DNA of 50,063 bases, from assembly GCA_017381475.1 (NCBI GenBank), contig JAFOCD010000175.1, positions 1 through 50,063 on the forward strand, read 5' to 3'. Of the stretch, positions 19,889-30,881 are shown one piece after another; position 1 is the stretch's first letter; each line of letters starts with the position of its first letter. The notes beneath the pieces are model-generated. The model saw only the letters and a list, made by a program, of their open reading frames with translations, was not told where the DNA came from and made no database searches. Made by a program: the position numbers and the translations under genes. The stretch comes from Bacteroidaceae bacterium. GTDB lineage: Bacteria > Bacteroidota > Bacteroidia > Bacteroidales > Bacteroidaceae.

Positions 19889-20536
19889 ATGGACGAGAAT
19901 ATACTCAATGAGATACGCGAAATAAAGAAGTCGTTCCGTCTGTCCATGAATGGCGTTGTATCCACACTCCAACGCCGTCAGGGACTAGACTACAAGATAA
20001 ACTTCGGAGTCGAGATTCCGCGCCTGAAAGGCATTGCTGACAATCATGCCAAAAACATGGAACTAGCAACAGCGCTTTGGCAGGACAACATAAGGGAATG
20101 CAAGATGATGGCGATATTCCTTATGCCCAAGGAGGCATATAGCGAAGTTGCCGAGAAGTGGATTGGCGAGACAAGGTTCACTGAAATTGCCGACCAGCTT
20201 GCCATGCATCTTCTGTGCAAGATTCCAGACGCTGTAGAAAAGGCTTTGGAGTGGACAAGACACGAGGAAGATATGTTCCGCTACTGCGGATACCAGACAA
20301 TTTCGCACCTGCTGCGCCGTAGTGTGACACTTGACGAGCAACAGGAGAAAAAATTCTTTGAGAGCCTCACAGGCATGACAGGCAATGAGCCAAGCATCGC
20401 CATGAAGTGTGCGCACAATGCGGTCATGAACTACATTGACCGCACCCCGGATGCAGCCGACAGGCTACGCAAGACAATTGAGAATAAAGGAGCTGACAAA
20501 ACTGGGCTCAAAGCATTATTGGACTGTCTGGAATAG
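19889..20536 (+). CDS. AlkD-like DNA alkylation repair family protein
   Basis: A 215-residue all-helical protein that I assign to the DNA alkylation repair (AlkD/HEAT-like) family. Support comes from the repeating helix pairs and the segment LWQDNIRECKMMAIFL, which matches the family's conserved LW..S..E.r..a stretch. AlkD removes alkylated bases such as 7-methylguanine by flipping-independent recognition. Many family members in Bacteroidetes have no tested activity, and this copy has not been checked for the key aromatic and Asp residues. It lies directly downstream of the AraC-type regulator. A small hairpin overlaps its stop codon. Confidence 0.75.
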   Translation: MDENILNEIREIKKSFRLSMNGVVSTLQRRQGLDYKINFGVEIPRLKGIADNHAKNMELATALWQDNIRECKMMAIFLMPKEAYSEVAEKWIGETRFTEIADQLAMHLLCKIPDAVEKALEWTRHEEDMFRYCGYQTISHLLRRSVTLDEQQEKKFFESLTGMTGNEPSIAMKCAHNAVMNYIDRTPDAADRLRKTIENKGADKTGLKALLDCLE

Positions 20537-20554
20537 CAGATGTACAACATCTGC
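20536..20554 (+). terminator. hairpin at the end of the AlkD-like gene
   Basis: GCAGATGT pairs with ACATCTGC around loop ACA, beginning in the stop codon. No T-run follows, so termination is only likely. Confidence 0.4.
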
Positions 20555-20651
20555 ATTGTCCCAAATAACCACAAATTTGTTTTATTCCTCCTATTTCTCA
20601 CTTTTTATGGAAATTTAAACCGTTTTATACATTATAATAAAAAATAAGCGG

Positions 20652-20659
20652 TAACTTTG
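20652..20659 (+). promoter_or_regulatory. -7 box for the Fur-family/purA operon
   Basis: TAACTTTG matches TAnnTTTG exactly, 70 nt upstream of the Fur-family ATG. A convincing TTTG at the right distance is not seen. Confidence 0.55.
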
Positions 20660-20677
20660 TATGTTGAAACTGCCGTA

Positions 20678-20725
20678 ATGGACAATTGTGCTCCACTGGC
20701 GCGTTGCTTTGGCAGCAGATGGTAA
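20678..20725 (+). CDS. possible 15-codon leader ORF before the Fur-family gene
   Basis: An ATG-to-TAA frame of 15 codons (MDNCAPLARCFGSRW) lies in the leader downstream of the -7 box and stops 3 nt before the Fur-family ATG. Two Cys and two Arg codons stand out. Such a short frame can arise by chance, and no recognised family exists. Confidence 0.2.
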   Translation: MDNCAPLARCFGSRW

Positions 20726-20728
20726 GAC

Positions 20729-22476
<1,748 letters not shown>

Positions 22477-22510
22477 AAGAATCCATTAATCAAAAGAAAA
22501 AACGAAAACT

Positions 22511-23236
22511 ATGTTTACATCATTAAACTTTCTATTTCACGTTAGAGCCAATTCCGGATATGATTTTACATATCTCTTCATCTTTCTCGGTATTGCCATC
22601 CTGAGCTACGCTGTACAGGCAAATCTCAAGAGCAAGTTCGTGAAATACTCAAAGATGCCAACCGGAATGACCGGTCGCGACGTGGCCATAAAGATGTTGA
22701 ACGATAACGGCATATACGATGTAAAAGTGACAAGCACACGCGGTACACTTACCGACCACTACAACCCGATTACAAAGACTGTGAACCTTAGCGAGGGAGT
22801 TTACAATTCGGCAAGCGTGGCTGCCGTTGCAGTCGCAGCCCACGAGTGCGGGCACGCAATACAGCATGCCAGAGCTTACGCCCCACTAAAGATGCGCTCA
22901 GCTCTTGTGCCTATTGTATCATTCTCATCAAACTTCATGATGTGGATTCTGCTCATCGGTATCCTCACTGTCGAGACAATGCCAGGACTACTGCTCACGG
23001 GTATCATCCTGTTTGCCATGACAACCCTCTTCAGTTTCATCACACTCCCAGTGGAGGTTGATGCAAGCCGCAGGGCAATCGCATGGTTGCAGTCGGCAGG
23101 AATAACCAATGCCAGCAACCACCAATACGCTTGTAGCGCCTTGCGCTCGGCGGCATACACTTATGTCGTGGCAGCATTGGCATCACTGGCTACACTACTA
23201 CACTATGTTATGATTTTCATGAATAGACGCGACTAA
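22511..23236 (+). CDS. membrane zinc metallopeptidase, YugP-like
   Basis: A 241-residue inner-membrane protein of the putative neutral zinc metallopeptidase family (YugP-like). It has an N-terminal helix (about 20-37), the zinc motif HECGH at residues 111-115 with His111, Glu112 and His115 all present, and then two or three further membrane helices (about 128-180 and 215-235). A conserved VEVDASRRA segment probably supplies the third zinc ligand region. The substrate is unknown, and the family is largely uncharacterised. It lies between purA and hisS with short gaps (34 and 6 nt), a housekeeping context without obvious functional meaning. Confidence 0.85.
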   Translation: MFTSLNFLFHVRANSGYDFTYLFIFLGIAILSYAVQANLKSKFVKYSKMPTGMTGRDVAIKMLNDNGIYDVKVTSTRGTLTDHYNPITKTVNLSEGVYNSASVAAVAVAAHECGHAIQHARAYAPLKMRSALVPIVSFSSNFMMWILLIGILTVETMPGLLLTGIILFAMTTLFSFITLPVEVDASRRAIAWLQSAGITNASNHQYACSALRSAAYTYVVAALASLATLLHYVMIFMNRRD

Positions 23237-23242
23237 TCAATA

Positions 23243-24604
23243 ATGGCAGCAAAACCATCTATACCTAAAGGAACCAGGGACTTTTCTCCAATTGAGATGT
23301 CCCGCAGAAACTACATTTTCGACACCATACGCAAGGCATTCCACCTGTTCGGTTTCCAGCAGATTGAGACACCGGCAATGGAGAACCTTTCCACACTCAT
23401 GGGAAAGTATGGCGAAGAGGGCGACAAACTGCTTTTCAAAATACAGAACTCGGGAGACTATTTCAAGGGATTGACCGACGAGGAACTGCTCGGCCGCAAC
23501 GCCGCAAAGCTTGCATCAAAGTTCTGTGAGAAGGGCTTGCGATATGACCTCACCGTGCCATTTGCACGATATGTGGTAATGCACCGCGAGGAACTCACAT
23601 TCCCCTTCAAGCGTTACCAGATACAGCCCGTATGGCGTGCCGACCGACCACAAAAGGGTCGTTATCGCGAGTTCTACCAGTGCGATGCCGACATCATCGG
23701 CAACAACTCGCTCATCAACGAGGTTGAGTTGATACAGCTCATCGACTATGTATTCGAGAAACTGAACATACGAGTGGCTATCAAGTTAAATAACCGCAAG
23801 GTTCTTGCAGGCATTGCCGATGTAATTGGCGAACCCGAGAAAATCATCGACATCACCGTTGCCATTGACAAGATTGACAAGATTGGCCTTGACGGCGTAA
23901 TTGCCGAGCTCAAGAGCAAGGAGATTAGCGACGAATCTATCGAGAAATTGTTACCCATCCTCAAGGCACAAGGCAACAACGAGGAGAAGATGCAGATTCT
24001 TGCCGAGACCCTCAAGGGCAACGCTACCGGCGAAAAGGGCGTGGAGGAACTCCAGTTTATCCTTGACGCAATAAATGGCGTGGGCATCAAGAGCACTCTC
24101 GACATCGACCTTACCCTCGCACGCGGTCTGAACTACTACACAGGCGCAATCCTCGAGGTCAAGGCACTTGATGTTGCAATCGGCAGTATCACAGGTGGCG
24201 GACGATATGACAACCTCACCGGCGTGTTCGGCATGGACGGAATGTCGGGCGTAGGTATCTCATTCGGTGCCGACCGCATCTACGATGTAATGAACCAGCT
24301 CGACCTCTACCCCCAAGAGGCAATGCACACCACAAAGGTAATGTTCGTGAACTTTGGCGAGAAGGAGGCCATGAATTCACTGCAAATTATCGGACAGTTG
24401 CGCAAGGCCGGTATCTCGGCCGAACTGTTCCCAAGCAGCGACAAGATGAAGAAGCAGATGGGATATGCCAACAACAAGGCAATTCCTTTTGTTGCCATCA
24501 TCGGCGAGCAGGAGATGACTGACGGCACTGTAGCACTCAAGAACATGACAACCGGCGAGCAGAAAACCGTTACTACCGAAGAACTGATGAACATTCTGGC
24601 ATAA
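23243..24604 (+). CDS. hisS: histidine--tRNA ligase
   Basis: A 453-residue class II aminoacyl-tRNA synthetase that charges tRNA-His. The N-terminus reads PKGTRDFSP as in the family. Motif 2 is [19 protein letters not shown] near residues 129-147. The histidine-specific box [10 protein letters not shown] is near 293, and motif 3 is the [11 protein letters not shown] region near 338. The C-terminal anticodon-binding domain covers about 355-453. It carries an insertion between the catalytic motifs (about 180-270) typical of Bacteroidetes HisRS. It is the last gene of the Fur-purA operon, and a hairpin follows at 24627. Confidence 0.96.
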   Translation: MAAKPSIPKGTRDFSPIEMSRRNYIFDTIRKAFHLFGFQQIETPAMENLSTLMGKYGEEGDKLLFKIQNSGDYFKGLTDEELLGRNAAKLASKFCEKGLRYDLTVPFARYVVMHREELTFPFKRYQIQPVWRADRPQKGRYREFYQCDADIIGNNSLINEVELIQLIDYVFEKLNIRVAIKLNNRKVLAGIADVIGEPEKIIDITVAIDKIDKIGLDGVIAELKSKEISDESIEKLLPILKAQGNNEEKMQILAETLKGNATGEKGVEELQFILDAINGVGIKSTLDIDLTLARGLNYYTGAILEVKALDVAIGSITGGGRYDNLTGVFGMDGMSGVGISFGADRIYDVMNQLDLYPQEAMHTTKVMFVNFGEKEAMNSLQIIGQLRKAGISAELFPSSDKMKKQMGYANNKAIPFVAIIGEQEMTDGTVALKNMTTGEQKTVTTEELMNILA

Positions 24605-24626
24605 AGAGTGCCTACTTTTATAACGC

Positions 24627-24659
24627 CATCGGAGTCCTGACATTATCGGGGCTCCGATG
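24627..24659 (+). terminator. stem-loop after hisS
   Basis: CATCGGAGTCC pairs with GGGCTCCGATG (one T-G wobble) around an 11-nt loop. The T-run is absent, so termination is inferred from position, 23 nt after the stop. Confidence 0.5.
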
Positions 24660-24724
24660 ACGCATATAAACGATAAGATTATGTCAAAATATCCTTCATA
24701 TAGACTAAAATAAATAAAATTTAT

Positions 24725-24755
24725 TTTGTTCTCTTTTTTGTTTGCACTACCTTTG
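24725..24755 (+). promoter_or_regulatory. promoter of pta-ackA
   Basis: TTTG at 24725-24728, 19 nt, then TACCTTTG at 24748-24755. Both elements match the Bacteroidetes consensus exactly. The leader to ATG 24829 is about 67 nt. Confidence 0.75.
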
Positions 24756-24828
24756 TATACAGTATGCCTGCGTGATAACACTCCACAGACAGAAAGTTGA
24801 AAATCTACAAATTTAAATAATTAAAACT

Positions 24829-25839
24829 ATGGATGTTATTAAGAATTTGATTGAGCGCGCTCAACAGAACAAGCAGCGCATCGTTCTCCCCGAGGGTACC
24901 GAGGAGCGCACATTGAAAGCAGCCGACAAGGCAGTTGCCGATGGCATTGCAGAGATTATTCTCCTTGGCAACAAAGAGGAGATTCTCGCACTCGCACAGC
25001 AGCACGGTCTTGCAAACATTGAGAAGGCTACTATCATCGACCCGTGCAACAACCCCGACGCAGAGAAGTATGCGAACTTGCTCTTCGAACTTCGCAAGGC
25101 AAAGGGCATGACAATGGAAGATGCTCAGAAACTCGTTTGCAACCCATTGTATCTTGGCTGCCTCATCATCAAGAACGGCGATGCCGACGGCCAGGTTGCA
25201 GGTGCACTCAACACAACCGGTAATGTATTGCGTCCCGCATTGCAGATTATCAAGACTACTCCGGGTATCAGCTGCGTAAGCGGTGCCATGATGCTCATCA
25301 CCAATGCCAAGGAGTATGGCGAGGAGGGAGTTCTCTTCGTTGCCGATGTTGCCGTTACCCCACAACCCGATGCAAACCAGCTCTCTCAGATTGCAGTCTG
25401 CACAGCACAGACAGCAAAGGCTATCGCAGGTTTCGAGGAGCCACGCGTTGCTATGCTCAGCTTCTCTACAAAGGGCTCGGCAAAGCATGAGATGGTAGAC
25501 AAGGTGGTTGAGGCTACAAGACTAGCACATGAGCTTGACCCAGAATTGTCTCTCGACGGCGAATTGCAGGCCGACGCAGCTCTCGTTCCATTCGTAGGCC
25601 AGAGCAAGGCTCCTGGTTCAAAGGTTGCCGGCAAGGCTAATGTTCTTGTATTCCCGGACCTTGGTGCAGGTAACATCGGTTATAAGCTCGTTCAGCGCTT
25701 GGGTAACGCCGAGGCTATCGGTCCCGTTCTCCAGGGTATAGCGCGTCCTGTAAATGACCTTTCACGCGGTTGTTCAATCGAGGACGTATACATGATGATT
25801 GCAATCACTGCAAACCAGGCTATTGCAGCAAAGAAGTAA
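24829..25839 (+). CDS. pta: phosphate acetyltransferase
   Basis: A 336-residue enzyme converting acetyl-CoA and phosphate to acetyl phosphate and CoA. It is the short, single-domain form. Motifs include VLPEGTEERTLKAAD near the start, a central GLLITKNG-like segment (LGCLIIKNGDADGQVAGA), SFSTKGSA near 210, and the C-terminal PVLQGIARPVNDLSRG. It is followed after 31 nt by ackA; together they turn acetyl-CoA into acetate and ATP. The consensus promoter just upstream fits a strongly expressed energy operon. Confidence 0.96.
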   Translation: MDVIKNLIERAQQNKQRIVLPEGTEERTLKAADKAVADGIAEIILLGNKEEILALAQQHGLANIEKATIIDPCNNPDAEKYANLLFELRKAKGMTMEDAQKLVCNPLYLGCLIIKNGDADGQVAGALNTTGNVLRPALQIIKTTPGISCVSGAMMLITNAKEYGEEGVLFVADVAVTPQPDANQLSQIAVCTAQTAKAIAGFEEPRVAMLSFSTKGSAKHEMVDKVVEATRLAHELDPELSLDGELQADAALVPFVGQSKAPGSKVAGKANVLVFPDLGAGNIGYKLVQRLGNAEAIGPVLQGIARPVNDLSRGCSIEDVYMMIAITANQAIAAKK

Positions 25840-25870
25840 TTCAAGTAACAAACAAATAAAGACACAAAAA

Positions 25871-27076
25871 ATGAAGATTCTTGTATTGAACTGCGGAAGT
25901 TCATCAATCAAATATCAGCTCATTGACATTGAGTCAAAGGATGTTATTGCAAAGGGTGGTATTGAGAAGATTGGCCTTGAGGGCTCATTCATCAAGTTCA
26001 ACCTCCCCAACGGCGAGAAGGAGACTATCTTCGCATCAATTCCCGAGCACACAATAGGCGTACGCCTCATTTTCGATGTACTTACAAGCGAGAAGTTCGG
26101 TGCCATTGGCTCTATCGACGAGATTGATGCTGTAGGTCACCGTATGGTACACGGCGGTGAGAAGTTCAGCGCTTCAACACTGCTTACAGACGAGGTTCTT
26201 GAGGTGTTCGAGGCTTGCAACGACCTTGCACCACTCCACAACCCCGCAAACCTCAAGGGTGTGAACGCTGTTAAGGAGGTTGCGCCCGAAATGCCACAGG
26301 TTGGTGTATTCGACACAGCATTCCACCAGACAATGCCTGATTATGCATATATGTACGCTCTACCTTACGAACTTTATGAGAAGTATGGTGTTCGTCGCTA
26401 TGGTTTCCACGGAACATCTCACCGTTACATCACAAAGCGTGCGTTGGAGATGTTGAACATCCCTGCCGAGGGCAGCAAGATCATCACCTGCCACATTGGT
26501 AACGGCGCTTCAGTTGCAGCTGTAAAGGACGGCAAGAGCGTTGACACATCAATGGGTATGACTCCACTTGCAGGTCTCATGATGGGTACACGAAGCGGCG
26601 ATGTTGACCCGGGTATTTTCCCATACGTTATGGACAAGACTGGCCTTGACATGCAGGGTATGATTGACATGCTCAACAAGAAATCAGGTGTTGCCGGTAT
26701 CACAGGCATCTCTTCTGACATGCGCGAGGTAAAGGCTGCTGCCGACGAGGGCAACAAGCGCGCACAGCTCTCAAACACAATGAACTTCTACCGCATCAAG
26801 AAGTACATCGGTGCTTACGCTGCTGCAATGGGTGGTGTTGACGTAATCATCTTCGCAGGTGGTGTTGGCGAAAACCAACAGGATTGCCGCGAGGCTGCAC
26901 TCGAGGGTCTCGAGTTCCTGGGCGTTAAACTTGACAAAGAGGTTAACGCAAAGATGCGTGGCGAAGAGGCTGTGCTCTCAACTCCTGATTCAAAGGTTAA
27001 GGTATTGCTTATCCCAACAGACGAGGAGATGATGATTGCAAGCGATACATACGAGATTGTAAAGGCAATGAAGTAA
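25871..27076 (+). CDS. ackA: acetate kinase
   Basis: A 401-residue kinase making ATP and acetate from acetyl phosphate. The correct start is ATG 25871 (MKILVLNCGSSSIKY). The frame is open back into the end of pta, but the family signature NCGSSSIKY must be near the N-terminus. Other motifs are GHRMVHGGE, GVFDTAFHQTMP with the catalytic Asp, YGFHGTSHRYI, and GNGASVAA followed by DTSMGMTPLAGLMMGTRSGD. The length is normal. It is the second gene of the pta-ackA operon, ending before the terminator at 27094. Confidence 0.97.
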   Translation: MKILVLNCGSSSIKYQLIDIESKDVIAKGGIEKIGLEGSFIKFNLPNGEKETIFASIPEHTIGVRLIFDVLTSEKFGAIGSIDEIDAVGHRMVHGGEKFSASTLLTDEVLEVFEACNDLAPLHNPANLKGVNAVKEVAPEMPQVGVFDTAFHQTMPDYAYMYALPYELYEKYGVRRYGFHGTSHRYITKRALEMLNIPAEGSKIITCHIGNGASVAAVKDGKSVDTSMGMTPLAGLMMGTRSGDVDPGIFPYVMDKTGLDMQGMIDMLNKKSGVAGITGISSDMREVKAAADEGNKRAQLSNTMNFYRIKKYIGAYAAAMGGVDVIIFAGGVGENQQDCREAALEGLEFLGVKLDKEVNAKMRGEEAVLSTPDSKVKVLLIPTDEEMMIASDTYEIVKAMK

Positions 27077-27093
27077 TCATATACCTAAACACA

Positions 27094-27129
27094 AAGAAGG
27101 GCATCCATTCACAAATGGATGCCCTTCTT
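27094..27129. terminator. 16-bp perfect stem, bidirectional terminator
   Basis: AAGAAGGGCATCCATT at 27094-27109 pairs perfectly with 27114-27129 around loop CACA. It lies between convergent ackA and the membrane-anchored unknown gene. A- and T-rich arm ends supply a T-run in both directions. Confidence 0.8.
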
Positions 27130-27151
27130 ATATTATACAAGAAATACCGCG

Positions 27152-28030
27152 TCACTCTTTTGATGCAGTAACCGAACGCTCTTCACATCTTCGTAGGAAA
27201 TCAAGCGTATACTGAGCCTCACCAAGCATATCCTCGGCCATCTGCACAGACTTAATAGCCCGTGTCAGTTCAAGAACACTACGCAAAGCATCTACATCCG
27301 ATTCACGCAAGGTATATGTTGCCTTGCCGTTACCACCAGACAGTTCTACTTGAACTGCACCTTGAGCGGCAAGAATGAAATCAGCAAGTCCATTATCCTC
27401 GCCATACTTGTAGTCACGACGCTCATTATTGACACCCAGCTCCTTATAGTTCCTCTCCAAGAAAGGTTTGTCACAAGATGCATAGGCGCCATTGGAAGAC
27501 AGTTTTACCGTTGTATGCTTAATATTCTTTCCACGATAAAATGATGTCAGGAACATTGTGCCATCCTCATATACACTTGCCCTCAAATAATTGTTCTGCG
27601 CATTTTGCGCAATTGCCTGCGACTTTGCAGTGTAATACCCCCTGTCCTGGTATCTCTTGTCCTTATTGAAAACCATTCCTGCCGCCAACGAATCGCGTAC
27701 GGCAACGAGCCCCTGTAACTCATCCTCTAAGAAAACAACATCGCGTTCCTTCTCCTTTATAATGACTTCGCGACGCAAGATTTCTGCCTCACGCAAAGTC
27801 TTATAGGCTTTTGGAGATACAATCCTTATACTATCAATAAGCATACGCGCAGTATTGTATTTTCCATTATCATATTCCACGCGGGCGCGCGCAAGCAAAG
27901 CGTCAGCAGGCTGCTCTACTTTTGTCGCCATCGATGTCAGGCTACTGCCACCCCAAAATATTAAAGCGACAATACCTACAACAATAAGCGACACTGATAT
28001 AATTGTCCATTTCTTATATGCAACTTTCAT
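27152..28030 (-). CDS. membrane-anchored coiled-coil protein, function unknown
   Basis: A 292-residue protein I do not recognise. It has a basic N-terminus and one membrane helix (about residues 9-30), so the bulk probably faces the periplasm. A TPR-like helical pair follows (LLARARVEYDNGKYNTARMLIDSI), then a charged helix suited to a coiled coil (about 75-115). The C-terminal half is beta-rich and ends in a helix. A run of charged residues and few glycines suggest a structural or envelope role, but there is no enzymatic motif. It is monocistronic, convergent with ackA and divergent from cca. Confidence 0.7.
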   Translation of the reverse strand: MKVAYKKWTIISVSLIVVGIVALIFWGGSSLTSMATKVEQPADALLARARVEYDNGKYNTARMLIDSIRIVSPKAYKTLREAEILRREVIIKEKERDVVFLEDELQGLVAVRDSLAAGMVFNKDKRYQDRGYYTAKSQAIAQNAQNNYLRASVYEDGTMFLTSFYRGKNIKHTTVKLSSNGAYASCDKPFLERNYKELGVNNERRDYKYGEDNGLADFILAAQGAVQVELSGGNGKATYTLRESDVDALRSVLELTRAIKSVQMAEDMLGEAQYTLDFLRRCEERSVTASKE

Positions 28031-28050
28031 AATCTTTCTATTTATTACTG

Positions 28051-28058
28051 CAAAAGTA
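28051..28058 (-). promoter_or_regulatory. -7 box for the 27152-28030 gene
   Basis: The minus strand reads TACTTTTG, an exact TAnnTTTG, 20 nt upstream of the ATG. No clear -33 element is seen. Confidence 0.5.
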
Positions 28059-28141
28059 GCACTAATAATCGTTAATTACGGCATCATATACTTTTTTTTG
28101 AGCAACACTGAGTGCTAAATGAAGAGTTTTAACTAGCATAG

Positions 28142-28173
28142 TTTTATTTATAACAGCAAATTGAGTATCTTTA
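28142..28173 (+). promoter_or_regulatory. candidate promoter of cca
   Basis: TTTT (28142-28145), 20 nt, then TATCTTTA (28166-28173). Each box differs from consensus by one base. The ATG follows at 28192. Confidence 0.45.
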
Positions 28174-28191
28174 CAAACAAAAACACGAACA

Positions 28192-29628
28192 ATGTACAAG
28201 CCAACAAAAGAGGAACTTTGCAAATTGCTTGACACCCCAATATTCCGTAAGATATCGGAAACTGCCGATGAATTGGGAATGGAGTGCTACGTCGTTGGCG
28301 GATATGTACGCGATATATTCCTTGAGCGTCCATCAACCGACATTGATGTGGTTGTCGTGGGTAAAGGTATAGAGATGGCACGGGCATTCAGCAAGAAACT
28401 GGGTAAAGGAGCACATCTTGCTGTATACGCGAACTTTGGCACTGCGCAAGTGAAATACAAAGAGCATGAGATTGAATTTGTAGGCGCAAGAAAGGAAAGC
28501 TATAGCCACGACTCACGTAACCCTATTGTTGAGGACGGCACACTCGAAGATGACCAGAACCGTCGCGACTTCACAATCAACGCCATGGCAATATGCTTGA
28601 ACTCCAACCGTTTCGGCGAGCTTGTCGACCCCTTTGACGGAGTTCTTGACCTTGAAGACCGCATCATAAGCACCCCGCTTGAACCAGGCATAACATTCAG
28701 CGATGACCCATTGCGCATGATGCGCTGCATACGCTTTGCCACACAACTCAATTTCCACATTGAGGAGGAGACATTCGAGGCGCTATGCGAAAACAAGGAG
28801 CGCATAAAGATTATCTCACGCGAGAGAATCAACGACGAGCTGAACAAGATTCTGCTCTCGCCCGTACCATCGAAGGGATTCATAGAACTCGACCGTTGCG
28901 GATTGCTCGAAATCATATTCCCACAGCTTGCAGCAATGCAGGGTGTTGAGACACGCAACGGGTACAGCCACAAGGAGATGTTCTACCACACGCTTGAGGT
29001 ACTTGACAACATTGCCAAACACACCAATGACTTGTGGCTACGTTGGGCAGCCTTGCTGCACGATATCGGCAAGCCCAAAACCAAGCGTTGGGATTCTGTC
29101 TTGAAATGGACTTTTCACAACCATAATATCGTTGGCGAGAAGATGGTATTGAAGTTGTTCCGCGACTACAAGATGCCACAGAACGAAAAGATGCGCTATG
29201 TTGCAAAACTCGTTTCACTTCACATGCGCCCCATAGCCATTGCCGATGACGAGGTTACAGATTCGGCTGTGCGACGCCTGCTCTTTGACGCCGGTGACGA
29301 CATTGATGACCTGATGATATTGTGCGAAGCCGACATCACATCCAAGAACGAGGTTCGTAAGAAACAGTTCCTGAACAATTTCCAGATTGTACGCCAAAAG
29401 CTAAAGGACATTGAGGAAAAAGACCGCATCCGCAACTTCCAGCCACCCGTAAACGGCGAGGAGATAATGCGGATTTTCGGCCTTGGTCCATGTGCCGAGG
29501 TGGGAACACTTAAAAGTGCAGTAAAGGACGCCATACTCGACGGAGTTATACCGAACGAGCATGATGCGGCATTGCAATACATCATGGAGTGCGCAGCAAA
29601 GATTGGACTGACACCCTGCAACAACTAA
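28192..29628 (+). CDS. cca: CCA tRNA nucleotidyltransferase with HD domain
   Basis: A 478-residue class II nucleotidyltransferase that adds or repairs the 3' CCA of tRNAs. It is needed here because the tRNA-Arg at 18258 does not encode CCA. The catalytic motif is GGYVRDIFL followed by DIDVVV (about residues 38-53), with the two metal-binding Asp. RRDFTINAMA near 125 and DDPLRMMRCIRFA near 170 are family-typical. An HD phosphohydrolase domain (LLHDIGKPKT near 288) occupies the C-terminal half. Its order of domains and length match Bacteroidetes cca genes rather than poly(A) polymerase. The TolC-family gene starts 17 nt later. Confidence 0.92.
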   Translation: MYKPTKEELCKLLDTPIFRKISETADELGMECYVVGGYVRDIFLERPSTDIDVVVVGKGIEMARAFSKKLGKGAHLAVYANFGTAQVKYKEHEIEFVGARKESYSHDSRNPIVEDGTLEDDQNRRDFTINAMAICLNSNRFGELVDPFDGVLDLEDRIISTPLEPGITFSDDPLRMMRCIRFATQLNFHIEEETFEALCENKERIKIISRERINDELNKILLSPVPSKGFIELDRCGLLEIIFPQLAAMQGVETRNGYSHKEMFYHTLEVLDNIAKHTNDLWLRWAALLHDIGKPKTKRWDSVLKWTFHNHNIVGEKMVLKLFRDYKMPQNEKMRYVAKLVSLHMRPIAIADDEVTDSAVRRLLFDAGDDIDDLMILCEADITSKNEVRKKQFLNNFQIVRQKLKDIEEKDRIRNFQPPVNGEEIMRIFGLGPCAEVGTLKSAVKDAILDGVIPNEHDAALQYIMECAAKIGLTPCNN

Positions 29629-29645
29629 CCAATGACTGAAAAACA

Positions 29646-30878
29646 ATGAAAAAGGGCCTCTTTATATTTACTCTAATACTGGCATTCACAACTGCCAATG
29701 CACAGGAAATCTCGTATGGCGAATATATGGAGCGCGTGTTCAACAACAACATTGCACTCACCGCCAAAAAGATGGACATTGACATTGCCGATGCAACCGT
29801 AAAAAGCAGCAAGGTATACAATGACCCTACCATTGCATTGACTTATACCAACAATGAAGACTGGAGCAAAGGTCTGGGACAAGGCATTGAATTTGAATTG
29901 AGCCGTACATTCACTTTTGGTGTACGACGCAGTCGTATAGACTTGGCTGAGAGCGAGCGCACACAAAGCATCGCACTTTTGGAGGAGTACATGCGCAATT
30001 TCCGTGCTGACGCCACCATTGCCTATCTGGAACACTTGCGTGCAATGATGCTCTTTGAAGAAGCTCGTGAGATATACAATGACCTGAGTGAAGTTGCCGC
30101 CAATGACAGCATCCGTTATTTACGTGGCGACATTGCACAAAGTGACTGGCTGGAGAGCCGCATGGCACAAGGGGTTGCAAAGAATGCAATGCTCACTGCA
30201 GAGGCAGAACTTTGCAACTCGGGCATAAAGTTGGGCTATTATATGGGAGAACTTGAAAATTCAGCTTCATTAAGCAGCACAGGTTCTTTGGAAATCACAG
30301 GCACAGTTGCAACATTAGAGCATTATATCGCCTCAGCACTTGAACACCGCGCCGACCTTGTGGTAGCACTTGGAAAAGCAGACATTGCAGTAGCAGCACA
30401 AAAATTCAACAAGGCACAACGCAGACCCGAACTTGATGTAACACTTGGAGCTACATACAACATTGCCGACCCAGACTTCACAACAATAAAGGCAGGTGTT
30501 GCCATGCCGCTCAAGTTTTCGAACCTGAATAAAGGTGCACGCCTACAGGATGAATTACTGGTTAAACAGGCAAACATAGAGATTGAGGAAGCACGACTTA
30601 TCGTGACAGCCGAGGTCATGCAGGCATACAACAACTTCAAGTATGCAGCAAAGCAGAGCGAGACTTTCTCTGGAGTGATGCTGAGCGACATGCAACAAGT
30701 GGTAAACAGCAAGAAAATAGCATACGAAGTGGGCGAGATACCATTCCTCGACTATCTCATTGTGCAGCGCAACGAGAACGAAATGCGCGAAGAGTACATC
30801 AACGCACTATTTGAGAAAGCTGTTGCATGGGTAGAACTGCAACGCGCAACAGGAATAGGATTCAGTTTTGGGGAATAA
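29646..30878 (+). CDS. TolC-family outer-membrane protein, orphan
   Basis: A 410-residue outer-membrane channel protein of the TolC family, which links inner-membrane pumps to the outside. A signal peptide covers residues 1-19 (ending TANAQ). The rest shows the two-fold repeat of long helices and short strands typical of the family, including PELDVTLGATYN and a second NNFKYA helix. It is not next to a membrane fusion or RND gene. The only complete pump in the window (34900-40357) already has its own TolC partner. The partner is therefore unknown, and it may serve an ABC or CzcA-type pump elsewhere. It probably shares the cca transcript. Confidence 0.82.
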   Translation: MKKGLFIFTLILAFTTANAQEISYGEYMERVFNNNIALTAKKMDIDIADATVKSSKVYNDPTIALTYTNNEDWSKGLGQGIEFELSRTFTFGVRRSRIDLAESERTQSIALLEEYMRNFRADATIAYLEHLRAMMLFEEAREIYNDLSEVAANDSIRYLRGDIAQSDWLESRMAQGVAKNAMLTAEAELCNSGIKLGYYMGELENSASLSSTGSLEITGTVATLEHYIASALEHRADLVVALGKADIAVAAQKFNKAQRRPELDVTLGATYNIADPDFTTIKAGVAMPLKFSNLNKGARLQDELLVKQANIEIEEARLIVTAEVMQAYNNFKYAAKQSETFSGVMLSDMQQVVNSKKIAYEVGEIPFLDYLIVQRNENEMREEYINALFEKAVAWVELQRATGIGFSFGE

Positions 30879-30881
30879 CAT

